NCBI GenBank assembly: GCA_964058805.1
Contig: CAXKVV010000440.1
Location: 1 to 64,000 of the forward strand
Length of the DNA: 64,000 nt
Source: Schoenoplectus triqueter
Lineage: Eukaryota; Streptophyta; Magnoliopsida; Poales; Cyperaceae
Direction of reading: 5' to 3'
In this document: positions 46,871-58,318 of the stretch, piece after piece
Numbering within the stretch: the first letter of the stretch is position 1
Layout: every line of letters starts with the position of its first letter
Notes under the pieces: generated by a model
The model's input: the letters and a program-made list of their open reading frames with translations, nothing else
The model's database searches: none
Told to the model about the DNA's origin: nothing
Made by a program: the position numbers and the translations under genes

Positions 46871-48360
46871 TAAGGTTTAAGCGTTCAAGCCTGTGAGGTT
46901 AGCAACTGATTAATGCTAATATGTTGAGGTGGCTCTTCCTGATTGGTTGATTGCTTGTTAAACAAATCCTTAACACTAATGATCTGTAAATGGTGGGTGA
47001 TGTGGCTCTGCCTAGTAATGCCATGTGTGTTGTCATCTGCTGACCTGTACCAATCATAGGAAGCCATCTGTCTCTCCTTGTACACACTGTATGATGACAT
47101 GGCACCAGTGAGTGCATGCCATGTGGCATCCAATGGGGCCCACTTGTCAGTCGCCTTATAGCATAGTGGGATTCACAGTGGTGAGGTGGACCAATAAGGG
47201 GAGGCCACATGGCAATGGGCTGTTGAGGTGGCCTTATAGCATACTGCCATTTGTCTTGCTGCTGGATGAGGTGGCTGCTGATGTGGACCAATGGCTGACT
47301 GCCATGTGGCATAGGTGGGGCCCACTTGTCAGGTCTGTAGGGGTGTGGGGCCCACATGGCTGAGGTGGACCAATGGGGTGCTGACACGTGGCATGAGGTG
47401 GCCCAATGAAATGCTGACACGTGTCACACCCTCTCTCTTCTCTGATTCGGTATAGGTGTGCTTAGGATCCCCAGTTTACACCCAGATGTGTCTCTGTCCC
47501 CAGATTGCACCCAGATAAACCCTTGATTGAATCTCAGCCTTTGATCAGTCCATTTATTCTGCCTTTATTTTCCCTGAATTTATTCTGATAGCTCCACTTA
47601 TCCAAAAATCATGAAATTTTCACCAAAAATCCCTAAATTCATGATGATCATCCCTGTAATTTTTAATTCCATTTTTACCCCCCCTTCTCTGGATTAAAAA
47701 TTCTTTTATTCATAAAACCCTATTATTCTTTATGGATTAATCCCTGATCTCAATTGTAGCTCTGTGTCTCTGCCAATTATCTCTCTCTTGCAGAAATCAC
47801 CCTAACTAAATACCAATTAGACTTATATTGATATTCATTAGGGCTTGATTTGATCAAATGCTGACTACTTATCAGCAATTAATACAAATCTAGACTTGAT
47901 CAGGTGGTTGCTCCCAGCTTTGGCACCTGATCAGTCTTGTGAAATTGACTTTCAATCCCTTAACATGAGGGTGACTTGGTCAAAGAACTGACTACTTATC
48001 AGTAATTGACACAAATCAAAGCATGGTTAGGTGGTTGCTCGCAGCTTTGGCACCAGGTCAGCCTTGAAAGCAAAATCACATTTGGAATTTCTCATGACTA
48101 GTTGCATCAAAATGCTAGCTTGGCATTGACATCATTTCATGTAGTATAGGGATTATACTGCTTCAGCTCCTTTCTAGGGTTAGCTCCAAAGGCAGATTTC
48201 TAGGGTTCAACTCTGACTCCTTCAATAGGTCACTGAGGTGTGGGGTCCACTTGTCAGTGAAAATGGTCACATGGTGACTCATCAGATAGGCTATGTTATT
48301 AGACTCATCTGCAAGGGACTGCCAGGTGGGTCCCACTTGTCAGAGAAAATATAATCAAAT

Positions 48361-48411
48361 GGCTGACCCATCAGGAGATTTTCTCTCTCCTAAATCTCCC
48401 GAGGGTCAGCC
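48361..48411 (+). promoter_or_regulatory. Hairpin 28 bp upstream of TATTTATA (unit 1 of copy 1)
   Basis: Outer stem GGCTGACCC (48361-48369) pairs with GGGTCAGCC (48403-48411). Inner stem GGAGATTT (48374-48381) pairs with AAATCTCC (48392-48399). The loop is CT-rich. TATTTATAT follows at 48439-48447. Duplicated exactly at 50487-50537. Confidence 0.8.
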
Positions 48412-48607
48412 ACTTCAAATGAGCAGAAAGTGGCTGGGTATTTATATCCTTGCTCCATATTTAGGATTTCCTTGTGGGATTAATGCTTAACCTCTGTTCC
48501 GGGTTAGTTAGCTTTCTTTAGCAAAATAGGCTAGGTCCATGTCATCGGAGCTGCTCATAAGGGACTGCCATGTGGGTCCCACTTGTCAGAAAAGGTATAA
48601 TCACATG

Positions 48608-48655
48608 GTGACACCCAAGAGGTCTCCTCTCTCCCTCGATCTTCTTGGGTGTCAC
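48608..48655 (+). promoter_or_regulatory. Hairpin 30 bp upstream of TATTTATA (unit 2 of copy 1)
   Basis: GTGACACCCAAGA (48608-48620) pairs perfectly over 13 bp with TCTTGGGTGTCAC (48643-48655) around a CT-rich loop. TATTTATA follows at 48685-48692. It is 246 bp after unit 1 and shares its flanks but not its stem sequence. Duplicated exactly at 50734-50781. Confidence 0.8.
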
Positions 48656-48880
48656 TCATGCTGAGTGGATAGAGAATAGCGGGGTATTTATACTCTCCAC
48701 TTTGCGCCCAGCATTCCATTGTGGGACTAATGGATTTGTTCCGGGGTTAGGCAGCGACCTCTCCTGATCGGTGGGCCACCTTTCTACTGCTCCCTCTCTT
48801 CTTCCCCTTCCTTATGATTTATCATCAATTTATTTCATTTATTCATCTATTCATCCTTGAAATTCTTTAAGGGTAAACAA

Positions 48881-48996
48881 AGAGCCACCCACCAAGACGA
48901 GTCTTGAACGCTCGAAAGGCTTGTCTTGGTGCATTATTCCTTATTATTCATCACTTCATTTCTCATGACGTCTTCTCTTCTTCGGGTATTGTAGTT
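48881..48996. other. 116-bp spacer between X copies, with hairpin
   Basis: Present only between the two copies. CACCAAGAC (48890-48898) and GTCTTGGTG (48923-48931) form a perfect 9-bp stem. It may be the native continuation of X, lost after copy 2 where the next LTR begins. Confidence 0.6.
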
Positions 48997-51006
48997 TAAG
49001 GTTTAAGCGTTCAAGCCTGTGAGGTTAGCAACTGATTAATGCTAATATGTTGAGGTGGCTCTTCCTGATTGGTTGATTGCTTGTTAAACAAATCCTTAAC
49101 ACTAATGATCTGTAAATGGTGGGTGATGTGGCTCTGCCTAGTAATGCCATGTGTGTTGTCATCTGCTGACCTGTACCAATCATAGGAAGCCATCTGTCTC
49201 TCCTTGTACACACTGTATGATGACATGGCACCAGTGAGTGCATGCCATGTGGCATCCAATGGGGCCCACTTGTCAGTCGCCTTATAGCATAGTGGGATTC
49301 ACAGTGGTGAGGTGGACCAATAAGGGGAGGCCACATGGCAATGGGCTGTTGAGGTGGCCTTATAGCATACTGCCATTTGTCTTGCTGCTGGATGAGGTGG
49401 CTGCTGATGTGGACCAATGGCTGACTGCCATGTGGCATAGGTGGGGCCCACTTGTCAGGTCTGTAGGGGTGTGGGGCCCACATGGCTGAGGTGGACCAAT
49501 GGGGTGCTGACACGTGGCATGAGGTGGCCCAATGAAATGCTGACACGTGTCACACCATCTCTCTTCTCTGATTCGGTATAGGTGTGCTTAGGATCCCCAG
49601 TTTACACCCAGATGTGTCTCTGTCCCCAGATTGCACCCAGATAAACCCTTGATTGAATCTCAGCCTTTGATCAGTCCATTTATTCTGCCTTTATTTTCCC
49701 TGAATTTATTCTGATAGCTCCACTTATCCAAAAATCATGAAATTTTCACCAAAAATCCCTAAATTCATGATGATCATCCCTGTAATTTTTAATTCCATTT
49801 TTACCCCCCCTTCTCTGGATTAAAAATTCTTTTATTCATAAAACCCTATTATTCTTTATGGATTAATCCCTGATCTCAATTGTAGCTCTGTGTCTCTGCC
49901 AATTATCTCTCTCTTGCAGAAATCACCCTAACTAAATACCAATTAGACTTATATTGATATTCATTAGGGCTTGATTTGATCAAATGCTGACTACTTATCA
50001 GCAATTAATACAAATCTAGACTTGATCAGGTGGTTGCTCCCAGCTTTGGCACCTGATCAGTCTTGTGAAATTGACTTTCAATCCCTTAACATGAGGGTGA
50101 CTTGGTCAAAGAACTGACTACTTATCAGTAATTGACACAAATCAAAGCATGGTTAGGTGGTTGCTCGCAGCTTTGGCACCAGGTCAGCCTTGAAAGCAAA
50201 ATCACATTTGGAATTTCTCATGACTAGTTGCATCAAAATGCTAGCTTGGCATTGACATCATTTCATGTAGTATAGGGATTATACTGCTTCAGCTCCTTTC
50301 TAGGGTTAGCTCCAAAGGCAGATTTCTAGGGTTCAACTCTGACTCCTTCAATAGGTCACTGAGGTGTGGGGTCCACTTGTCAGTGAAAATGGTCACATGG
50401 TGACTCATCAGATAGGCTATGTTATTAGACTCATCTGCAAGGGACTGCCAGGTGGGTCCCACTTGTCAGAGAAAATATAATCAAATGGCTGACCCATCAG
50501 GAGATTTTCTCTCTCCTAAATCTCCCGAGGGTCAGCCACTTCAAATGAGCAGAAAGTGGCTGGGTATTTATATCCTTGCTCCATATTTAGGATTTCCTTG
50601 TGGGATTAATGCTTAACCTCTGTTCCGGGTTAGTTAGCTTTCTTTAGCAAAATAGGCTAGGTCCATGTCATCGGAGCTGCTCATAAGGGACTGCCATGTG
50701 GGTCCCACTTGTCAGAAAAGGTATAATCACATGGTGACACCCAAGAGGTCTCCTCTCTCCCTCGATCTTCTTGGGTGTCACTCATGCTGAGTGGATAGAG
50801 AATAGCGGGGTATTTATACTCTCCACCTTGCGCCCAGCATTCCATTGTGGGACTAATGGATTTGTTCCGGGGTTAGGCAGCGACCTCTCCTGATCGGTGG
50901 GCCACCTTTCTACTGCTCCCTCTCTTCTTCCCCTTCCTTATGATTTATCATCAATTTATTTCATTTATTCATCTATTCATCCTTGAAATTCTTTAAGGGT
51001 AAACAA
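48997..51006 (+). repeat. Module X, direct copy 2
   Basis: Copy of 46871-48880 at a period of 2126 bp. Its end (AAGGGTAAACAA) joins directly to the TGGCTTATCGG start of the following LTR. Confidence 0.9.
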
Positions 51007-51747
51007 TGGCTTATCGGTACTAAACAATACCAATATGTTCTATTTCGCACTAGTGTACAACATGAATCATTGTATTGATCATCGATCAAACACCGTAGAG
51101 AAGTTCCTTGTGGCAAGGCGATGCTAGAGCACCTATTTGATCGGAAAATAATGGTCCCAGTCGCCGGCGACACCACCAGCATGAATCTCGGTGAGGCTAT
51201 TGACTAGAGAGTCAAAGGGACGCAGCAGCACGAGTATTAACGCATAATCACAAATATTAAAGCACATGAGTAAATCTCAAAGGAGACCAGACGTTTGCAG
51301 TAAATTACATATTAAAAGAAAATAACAAACGTACCTGGACCGTTTATCACTTAATGGATTAATCTCATAACAGATCCAATGGCCCATCACATTGAAGCCC
51401 ATTAAGTTAATAACAGAAAAATAAAATTTAATTAGTAAATAAATTATTTGAAAATATTTCTAAACTCCAAATTGATTCAAATTTATTTCTAAAAATCTAT
51501 TATTTTTCATAGTATTATTCAGGATAAAAATACTTCATTTTAATAATGGTTATAATATTTTAATAATTCAAAATTTAAATCTTAATAATATAAATTTATA
51601 TTTTGACCAAGTTTGTCTTGGAGTTTTAAATATAAATAAATATTAATAAAAATTTATAAAATTTATATAAAATATTAGAAAATAATATATGAATTTTTCA
51701 TGATTTTTCAATATGAAAAATCTTTTGTGAATATTGGGCATAATAAT

Positions 51748-52918
51748 TGATAGACCTTTGAAGCCCTATGATGTTGGTATAGAAATGTCAAGATAGTGCA
51801 AGAATATAAAGAACCTAAGGTAAAAATGTATAAATCAATTTGGGGCTTAATGTTCAAGTGTAATGGCAGCGGAATACGATTAAATCAATTCAATTCTTAC
51901 AAGAATATAGCAATCAAAGAAACGTGAGAAAATAAAGTAAAGATAAAGCAAGAACACAAGATGTAACGGAGTTTGGCTTTAACAATGCCTACGTCTCCGG
52001 GACCCTCAACCTCTAACAATTGAGGTTGAGCTGATATATTTAAAAAAAGTTTTTACATTTGCAGAACTTGGTCGCTTACAAAAATAGGCTGCAAAGTATA
52101 TCGGTAACAAGAGTGAAATCACACTCAAAAAGGTGAGTGACAACACACTCAAGAAAAAGGTCAGCTCTACAGATCAAAAAAATGTTTTCAAGAAGATTAC
52201 AAAAGATCAAGTTGAGAGAATAGAGAGAAGCAAGATTGAGCTTGAACAAAGATTTGACTAATTGAGTGTATCAATCTATTGAATTATCTCTCACACTTTG
52301 TATATGGCTAGTAAGCTCTCTGGAGTAATGATTTAGCTAGATAGATCAAATTCCAACTCAGTCAGATAATTTTTCAGTGAGAGAGGTGATCCTTTTAAAA
52401 TAGATTTTCTGAAAAAACTCTTTTTCGGCCTGAACCGTTATAACGGTTTACGAATCGTTATAACGGTTTAGAAAGAATAGCCGTTAGATCAACTGAGCTG
52501 AAACGTTATAACGATTTATCAAATCGTTATACGTTTCCCAAATCGTTGTAACGATTAATGAATCGTTACGTAATGATATATTCTGGTTTCTTTGAGAATG
52601 TTTCTGCCTTAGAATATTTTTGAGTATTGAGATGAACCGTTATAACGAATACTGAACCATTATAATGATTATCTGGGCAGAAGTGTCTTTCTTGTTGTTT
52701 AAGCTCAATTTATCTTGACCAATTCAACCCAGTTTGAGTCTAACTAAATCTAAACCTAATGTAGTCTTGATTAAGCTCTTGTATCCCAGCACTAGTCTTG
52801 GTTCTTGTGCACTAGTCCATTTGCATGTTAGTTCCTGCACAAAACTCAAACAAGGCAAATTGTAAAATTCAAGATTATTTTGCAAAATGACAAATCAAAG
52901 AAGATGTTAAGTGTAACA
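51748..52918 (-). repeat. Solo LTR with perfect 5-bp target duplication
   Basis: The block runs TGATAGACC to GTGTAACA (TG..CA) and is flanked by ATAAT on both sides (51743-51747 and 52919-52923). No internal retroelement sequence is present, so it is a recombination product. The minus-strand orientation is chosen because that strand starts TGTTACACTT. A truncated relative is at 29925-30308. It contains a cluster of CGTTATAACG-type palindromes at 52432-52670. Confidence 0.85.
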
Positions 52919-53059
52919 ATAATAATAGGTAAGTAAATAATAATAAAAGGCATTTCATATGTGATAATGCTTTAATAAATAATAATACAATAAAATAAAG
53001 AAAATAATAAAATAATATTATAAATAAAATAAAAGGAAAAGTGAAAATATTATATTAAA

Positions 53060-53990
53060 AAATATTATGATAATTGATGACGATGATGATCATGATTATG
53101 AGATAATCATGATCAGGAGGTGATGATGTCCTGATCAGGCAGTGATGGTGATCATGTGACAGAGATAATCATGTTAAGATGATAATCATGTAGGGATGAT
53201 GATCATGATGATGATCACATGATGATATTCATGATCATATAGGGATGATGATCATGTAGAGATGATGATTACTTGATAATAAAAATGATTATACGGGGAT
53301 ATTGATCATGTAGAGATGATGATAATGATCACACTGAAATGATAATCATGCAGAGATTATAATCATTCAGGTAAGATGATCAGTTGATGATGATGATGAT
53401 GATCATGATCACACAAAGATGCTGATCATGTAGAAATTATGATAATAATCATATTGAGATGATGATCATGTAAAGATGATAATCATTCAGATGTGATGAT
53501 AATCATGATCACACTAAAATAATAATCATGCAGAGATAATAATCATTCAGGTAAGATGATCAGTTGTTAATGATGATCATGATCACACGGGGATGCTGAT
53601 CATTTAGAGATGATGATAATAATCATACTGAGATGATGATCATACAGATATGATAATCATTCAGATATGATGATACTCATGATCACACTGAAATCATAAT
53701 CATGCAGAGATGATAATCATTCAAGTAAGATGATCAGTTGATGATCATGATCATGATCACACAGGGATGCTGATCATGTAGAGATGATGATAATAATCAT
53801 ACTGAGATGATGATCATACAGAGATAATAATCATTCAGATATGATGATAATCATGATCACACTGAAATGATAATCATGCAGAGATGATAATTATTCAGGT
53901 AAGATGATCAGTTGATGATGATGATCATGATCACACGGGGATGTTGATCATGTAGAGAGAATAATCATGTAATGAAGGAGATCACATGAT
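53060..53990 (+). repeat. ATGATC-rich higher-order tandem array
   Basis: Short units such as GATGATAATCAT and TGATCATGATCACAC combine into a higher-order unit of 171-180 bp. The marker CACTGAAATGATAATCATGC (with variants) recurs near 53333, 53513, 53686 and 53857. The array is crowded with self-complementary TGATCA and ATGATCAT motifs. Confidence 0.85.
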
Positions 53991-54169
53991 GATTATAATG
54001 ATGATGAAGATCACATGACGAAATATACCATGTGAAGAAGATAAGGAAGAGAAGAAGCTGGATGATAAGGATGACAGTTGCACGACTATCCAGATATCAT
54101 TCACCTCATAAAATGTGTGACTTTGACATTGAGTTTGTCAAAATCACATGATTCATTTTAGCATGCCTA

Positions 54170-54900
54170 ACTCAATGTTAAATAAGCCAAGTGCTTCGAA
54201 TTTAACTTTGTGTGTATGGTAGCCCTAGATTCATGAATTAGTTCAATGCTTTAGATTTATAATCTAGAAGATCAGTGGGATATGGATACGAGTTAAGTCC
54301 GTTAAATCTCTTGATTCACCAACCCTCAATACCAGTTGGCTCAGTGCTTCAAGCTTGGTTTTATGTAATTTGATGAGTTATGTCGCCCTATATCAAAAGG
54401 ACATACCTAGGTTCATGAATTGGTTTAGCGCTTTAAATTTATAATCTAGAAGATCAGTTATGATATGCATCCGAGTTAAGATCGCTAGTCTTCTGATTCA
54501 CCAACCTCAAAGTTAGCTGGCATAGCGCTTCAGGCTTAGCTTTGTGTGATTGGATGAGTTTTATTGCCCTGTATCAAAAGGACACACCTATGTTCATGAA
54601 TTGACTTAGTTCTTCAGATTCATAATCTAGAACATCGGTGAGACGTGCAAGCGAGTTACGTTCGTTAGTCTACTGATTCAGCAACCTCAATACTAGCTGG
54701 CGCCTGCTTCAAGCTTGGTTTTATATGATTGGATGGGTGAATGTCGCTCTGTATCAAAAATACATGTCTAGGTTCATGAATTTGCTCAGTTCTTTACATT
54801 CATAATCTAAAATATCGGTGAAACGTGCAAGCGAGTTAAGTTTGTCAGTCTACTGATAGACCAATTTCAAGATTGACTAGCGCGAGTAGTCTGATTTTAC
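54170..54900 (+). repeat. Four tandem units of about 181 bp in the 5' LTR
   Basis: The marker GGTTCATGAATT(G/T) and near variants recur near 54229, 54410, 54591 and 54772. Each is followed by CATAATCTAGAAGATC-like, GCGAGTTAAG-like and GATTCACCAACCTCAA-like blocks. The same array lies at about 59210-59940 in the 3' LTR. Confidence 0.85.
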
Positions 54901-55142
54901 ATAAAATTTTTTCCTTTTTTAGAGATCCAAGAGGTGCCTAGAGGGTGATAATCCGGGATAATTAACGGTGGGGGTTTGCGCCTATCAGAATCTTAAAGTT
55001 CCCATAATATCCAAAAACCCTTAAACGTGCATTCATAATCGTGATAACACCCATAAAATACACAATTAGAGGGATCTGACCGTGTCCTTCTTCCGTAGCC
55101 CGCCGCCCGAGCAGGGGGCACGTGAAAAAAAGTCGCATAGGA

Positions 55143-55161
55143 TCTGGCACGCCCAGTGAGG
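55143..55161 (+). other. Candidate primer-binding site
   Basis: TCTGGCACGCCCAGTGAGG lies three bases after the LTR end. It resembles the TGGCGCCCA-type primer sites of plant gypsy elements, with one extra internal base pair compared with the commonest form. The tRNA cannot be named with certainty. Confidence 0.5.
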
Positions 55162-55274
55162 CCAGATTCGCATCTTGATTAATAAAAGGGGAAGTAAATG
55201 GATTAAATAAGATACATAAGTGGTCTTTTATAAAAATGCCTAATGAAGTTTGAGTATTTTCTATTTTGCAGGTA

Positions 55275-58200
55275 ATGGCATACTTTGGTAACTTCAACTT
55301 GGCGCCCTACACCATCACTCCGGCACAGAGCCCGGACGGCCAACTCTTCATGTTCTTTGGGTCTATCCCACAAGAACTCAATTTCTACGGACCAGCTCCC
55401 GTGGCCACCTTCACTCCGACGACCGTCCGGATCTCCATCCCAGATGTAGAAGAAGTCTCATTCACCCTAACTCCCAAGGGTGTCTCCAACAATGTCATGT
55501 TTTCTCCTACCAACTCCCCTAGGAGGAGAAGATAACCATCCAAGAGGGCAGCCCCGGCCGTGACAGCCAAGGTCGTCCATAACTCTCAATTCTCTAGGAA
55601 AAAAGCTCTGGACGAATATCAAAACTAACTGGTGGCTAGGCCAGCCATTCCCGTCTCAAACCCATTCTCTACCTTCCACATCGTGGCCAAGAACTCTGCC
55701 ACCGGCCAACTTCGTCAGGCCTGAGAGGTCCCAAAACCCACACCGTGGCCAGCCTAAACGAGAACTGCATTGCATGGACAACGTAGACCTCAAGCCCCTG
55801 TAGAAGCCATATAAAAAGCTCAAAGGGCACTTAAACAGAAGAGAAGCACCAGAAGTGCTAGGTCGAGACAGCATGTCTCCCGCCACTCTCAAGACACGGC
55901 CAAGCCACTGGCCCCTATCTCCACCATAAGCGCTCCCCAAATAGAGAAAATTATAAAGAAGGCAGCACCTGTCGATCGACGGGTGTGGGTTCTTAAGGGT
56001 TCCCAGTCGACACCGCCCTAAGTCCAACTCAACCAACCCGCCAGCAAAGTTGCTCCGCTTGAAAGTGTGTTTAGCCGCTTAGGCCAAAAGTGTGTGTTCA
56101 ACTGTTTAGGCTTGAGAATGCAACCCGAGAGCATAAAAATCACCACTCCCGATTAGAGAAGGAAGAAGAGAAGAATTGCACAGCACACAGAAAGCTTAGA
56201 AGAATACTTCTCTGTGAATACCATCAGCATAAGCTATGACTCAGATCAAGACGCTGATGTGAACATGGCGCAAGACGATTAGTCTCCACCTAACCAGACT
56301 CATGTTACTAATACTAATACTAATAAAAATAATGGTAGAAAAGGAAGACCACCCAAGAAGGTTAACCCTGAAGGTAACAGCAGGGAAGTGGAGGACAACC
56401 ACGACATCCTCGATACCTTTGAGAACGAGGATGACGATGAGGTCCGCACCGAAGTGCCCCTCGATGAAATAGAAATATTAAAAGGTCACATCGAGGCACA
56501 AGACGAGAAGTTGATCAGACAGCGAGAGCTGATCAAATAGTGAGAGCTGATAGCTACCATGCTGAAGCAGAATGAAGAATTGATCAAGGCGGTCAAGTCG
56601 TTGTAAGAATCTCAGGATGCCAATTTCAATCCGAAAGCTGGTAGCTCTCACCAAGAAGGGGTCCATAGTACTAAGAGCAATTATAAAGAGAAACATCACA
56701 TCAACTCTAACCCCCGTCCGCCACGGGAGGTAGAGCCAGAACCTGAACTAACGAGATTATCCCAGAAGGAGATCTAAGTTATGATTGCTCAGCAAATACA
56801 AATAGCTGGAGGTGGATACGCCGTCCCTCCAGTCAAAAATTGTGGACACCCATATCCCGCCATATATGACTTAGAAGAATATCCGAAAGGGGTACGTGAT
56901 TCCTCGATTCAGGCTATTTTTAGGGGAAGGTAACAATGACTTAAACCCCGAACAACACTTAGCCCACTTCGTAGTCTTGTGCGGTAACACGAGCAAAATG
57001 ATGTTTTGTTGTTGAGATAATTTCTACAAAGCTTGGTAGGTATCGCTTTCCAGTGGTACTACTCATTAGAGAACAATAGTATCCGGACTTGCGACGAGAT
57101 GGCGGATTCGTTCAGGGCATAATTTGTCATGGTGTCAGACAAGATAAATATAGCCGATTTGACGAGCACAAATCCTAAGAAAGTGGAGTCCATGACTGAC
57201 TTCATCAATAGATGGCGTAACCTTAGTATCAAGTGCGACCAGACAGTGACTGAGGACGAAGCAGTCAACTTAATAATGAAGAATATTGATGGTTGGGCAT
57301 GCTACTCCAAGTGATAAAAGTCAACACCTTTAAGGACCTGTTGCGGTCAGTGTCCAATATGGAGAGAATGTCACCCAGTACCATACCAGGCTTCATGAAT
57401 AGATGGCCACAGCGGGGAGCCAAAGATGAAGCCAAGGTGGCTTTTACGGCGCTTAAAGATAAGATGATTGTTAATGTCAGCGTCTAGAACAACAATGGAG
57501 GCCCTAGCAGCAGCTATAACATGAGCCCCAGGCCAGCTTAAGGAGAAAATCTACCTCCAACAGAGTCCTTGAAGCAGAGGAGAAGCAAATTATACTCCTT
57601 TAGGAAGGACAAAGTCTCCCAAATATTCAAGGGAACAGTGAAGAACGGTATGTCCTTACCGGCTAGTAAACGCCCGGAAGACGCTGATAAATTAGATGAG
57701 CCCAACTTTTGCCCGTATCATAGGATACTGGGCCACACCATTGAAGATTGTTGGGTCTTCAAAGATTGGGTCGAGAAGACATACAAAAACGGTGATATCA
57801 CCTTACCTAGGAGCTTCTTGTAAAACCTAACGTCGCACAAGCATGCCAATATCATCTCTCACAAAGGAGAGGGGAGCCCAGACTAGATAAACAAATGGGA
57901 AGCTGAGCAATGAACTACCCATTTGTCGAAAAAGTCAATCAAAATACTCAAAACCCTCAAAGAAGAACCTAGCTTGAAGTGAAAGGACGACATCACTCTG
58001 GTGGTCCCACCCAGACCTAAGGTGTACTATGAGGTGGACCAGAGCAAAGATCAGGATCTCAAAAAGAAGAAGAAGCACAAAAGCAGCAAAGCGAAGAAGA
58101 ATAAAATAGAAGAATGCGAAAAGGGTAGTCCCGAAGTGATCACCCTTCAACACTTCATCTCAAAAGAGGACTGGGAGAAGCTAACCCCGGGTCGGAAGAA

Positions 58201-58318
58201 GGAAGATACAGATGAAGCAATAAGTAAAAAGGAAAGTGAAGAAATCTGGGGTGCATCATGCAACATGGTATATGCTTCTAATGATGAAGATATGCCTACG
58301 TTAGAAGAGATATATTAA
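55275..58318 (+). pseudogene. Ty3/gypsy-type gag, decayed
   Basis: The leading frame (55275-55535) begins MAYFGNFNLAPYTI. The capsid-like core is split by stops: GIAFQWYYSLENNSIRT near 57040, and SMTDFINRWRNLSIKCDQT within 57129-57314. The C-terminal part (57569-57823) has the zinc-binding-like CPYHRILGHTIEDCWVFKDW typical of plant gypsy gag. A lysine-rich section (58001-58318) ends ASNDEDMPTLEEIY at the junction with the LTR array. At least four frame breaks separate the pieces. In an active element this protein would form the particle and bind RNA. Confidence 0.85.

Larger units (their letters stand above)
46871..48880 (+). repeat. Module X, direct copy 1 (2010 bp)
   Basis: Reading against 48997-51006 shows the same length and only two base differences (47431 C/A and 48701 T/C). 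It contains many GGGCCCACTTGTCAG or GTGGGTCCCACTTGTCAG motifs, G-box cores CACGTG near 47385 and 47418, and two tandem promoter-like units (48300-48740) each with a hairpin and a TATTTATA box. It begins TAAGGTTTAAGCG and ends AAGGGTAAACAA. Long open frames here are low-complexity shadows and are not annotated. Confidence 0.9.
51007..55139 (+). repeat. 5' LTR with satellite-like arrays and a nested solo LTR
   Basis: Starts TGGCTTATCGG and ends AAGTCGCATA just before a primer-binding site. Order is 5' block (51007-51410), AT-rich stretch, nested solo LTR (51748-52918), AT-rich remainder, ATGATC-rich array (53060-53990), 181-bp tandem repeats (about 54170-54900) and a conserved 220-bp end. About 150 bp present in the 3' LTR, including its TATA box, are missing near 54903-54920. 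The start assignment rests on the inverted relative and is less sure than the end. Confidence 0.65.

Noticed and set aside
46899..47420. Minus-strand open frame of 173 codons, repeated at 49025-49546
   Set aside because: It lies in the repeat module X, its composition follows the tandem GGGCCCAC/GGTGG words, it has no recognisable domain, and it is duplicated only because X is.
53060..53990. CRISPR-like or riboswitch-like array
   Set aside because: There are no unique spacers between repeats; the units are continuous short words in a higher-order tandem array inside a plant LTR.
54962..54985. Polypurine tract directly before a 3' LTR (AACGGTGGGGG)
   Set aside because: The same motif occurs within all three related LTR ends at the same distance from GTCGCA(C/T)A, so it is an internal LTR motif rather than a tract before an LTR.
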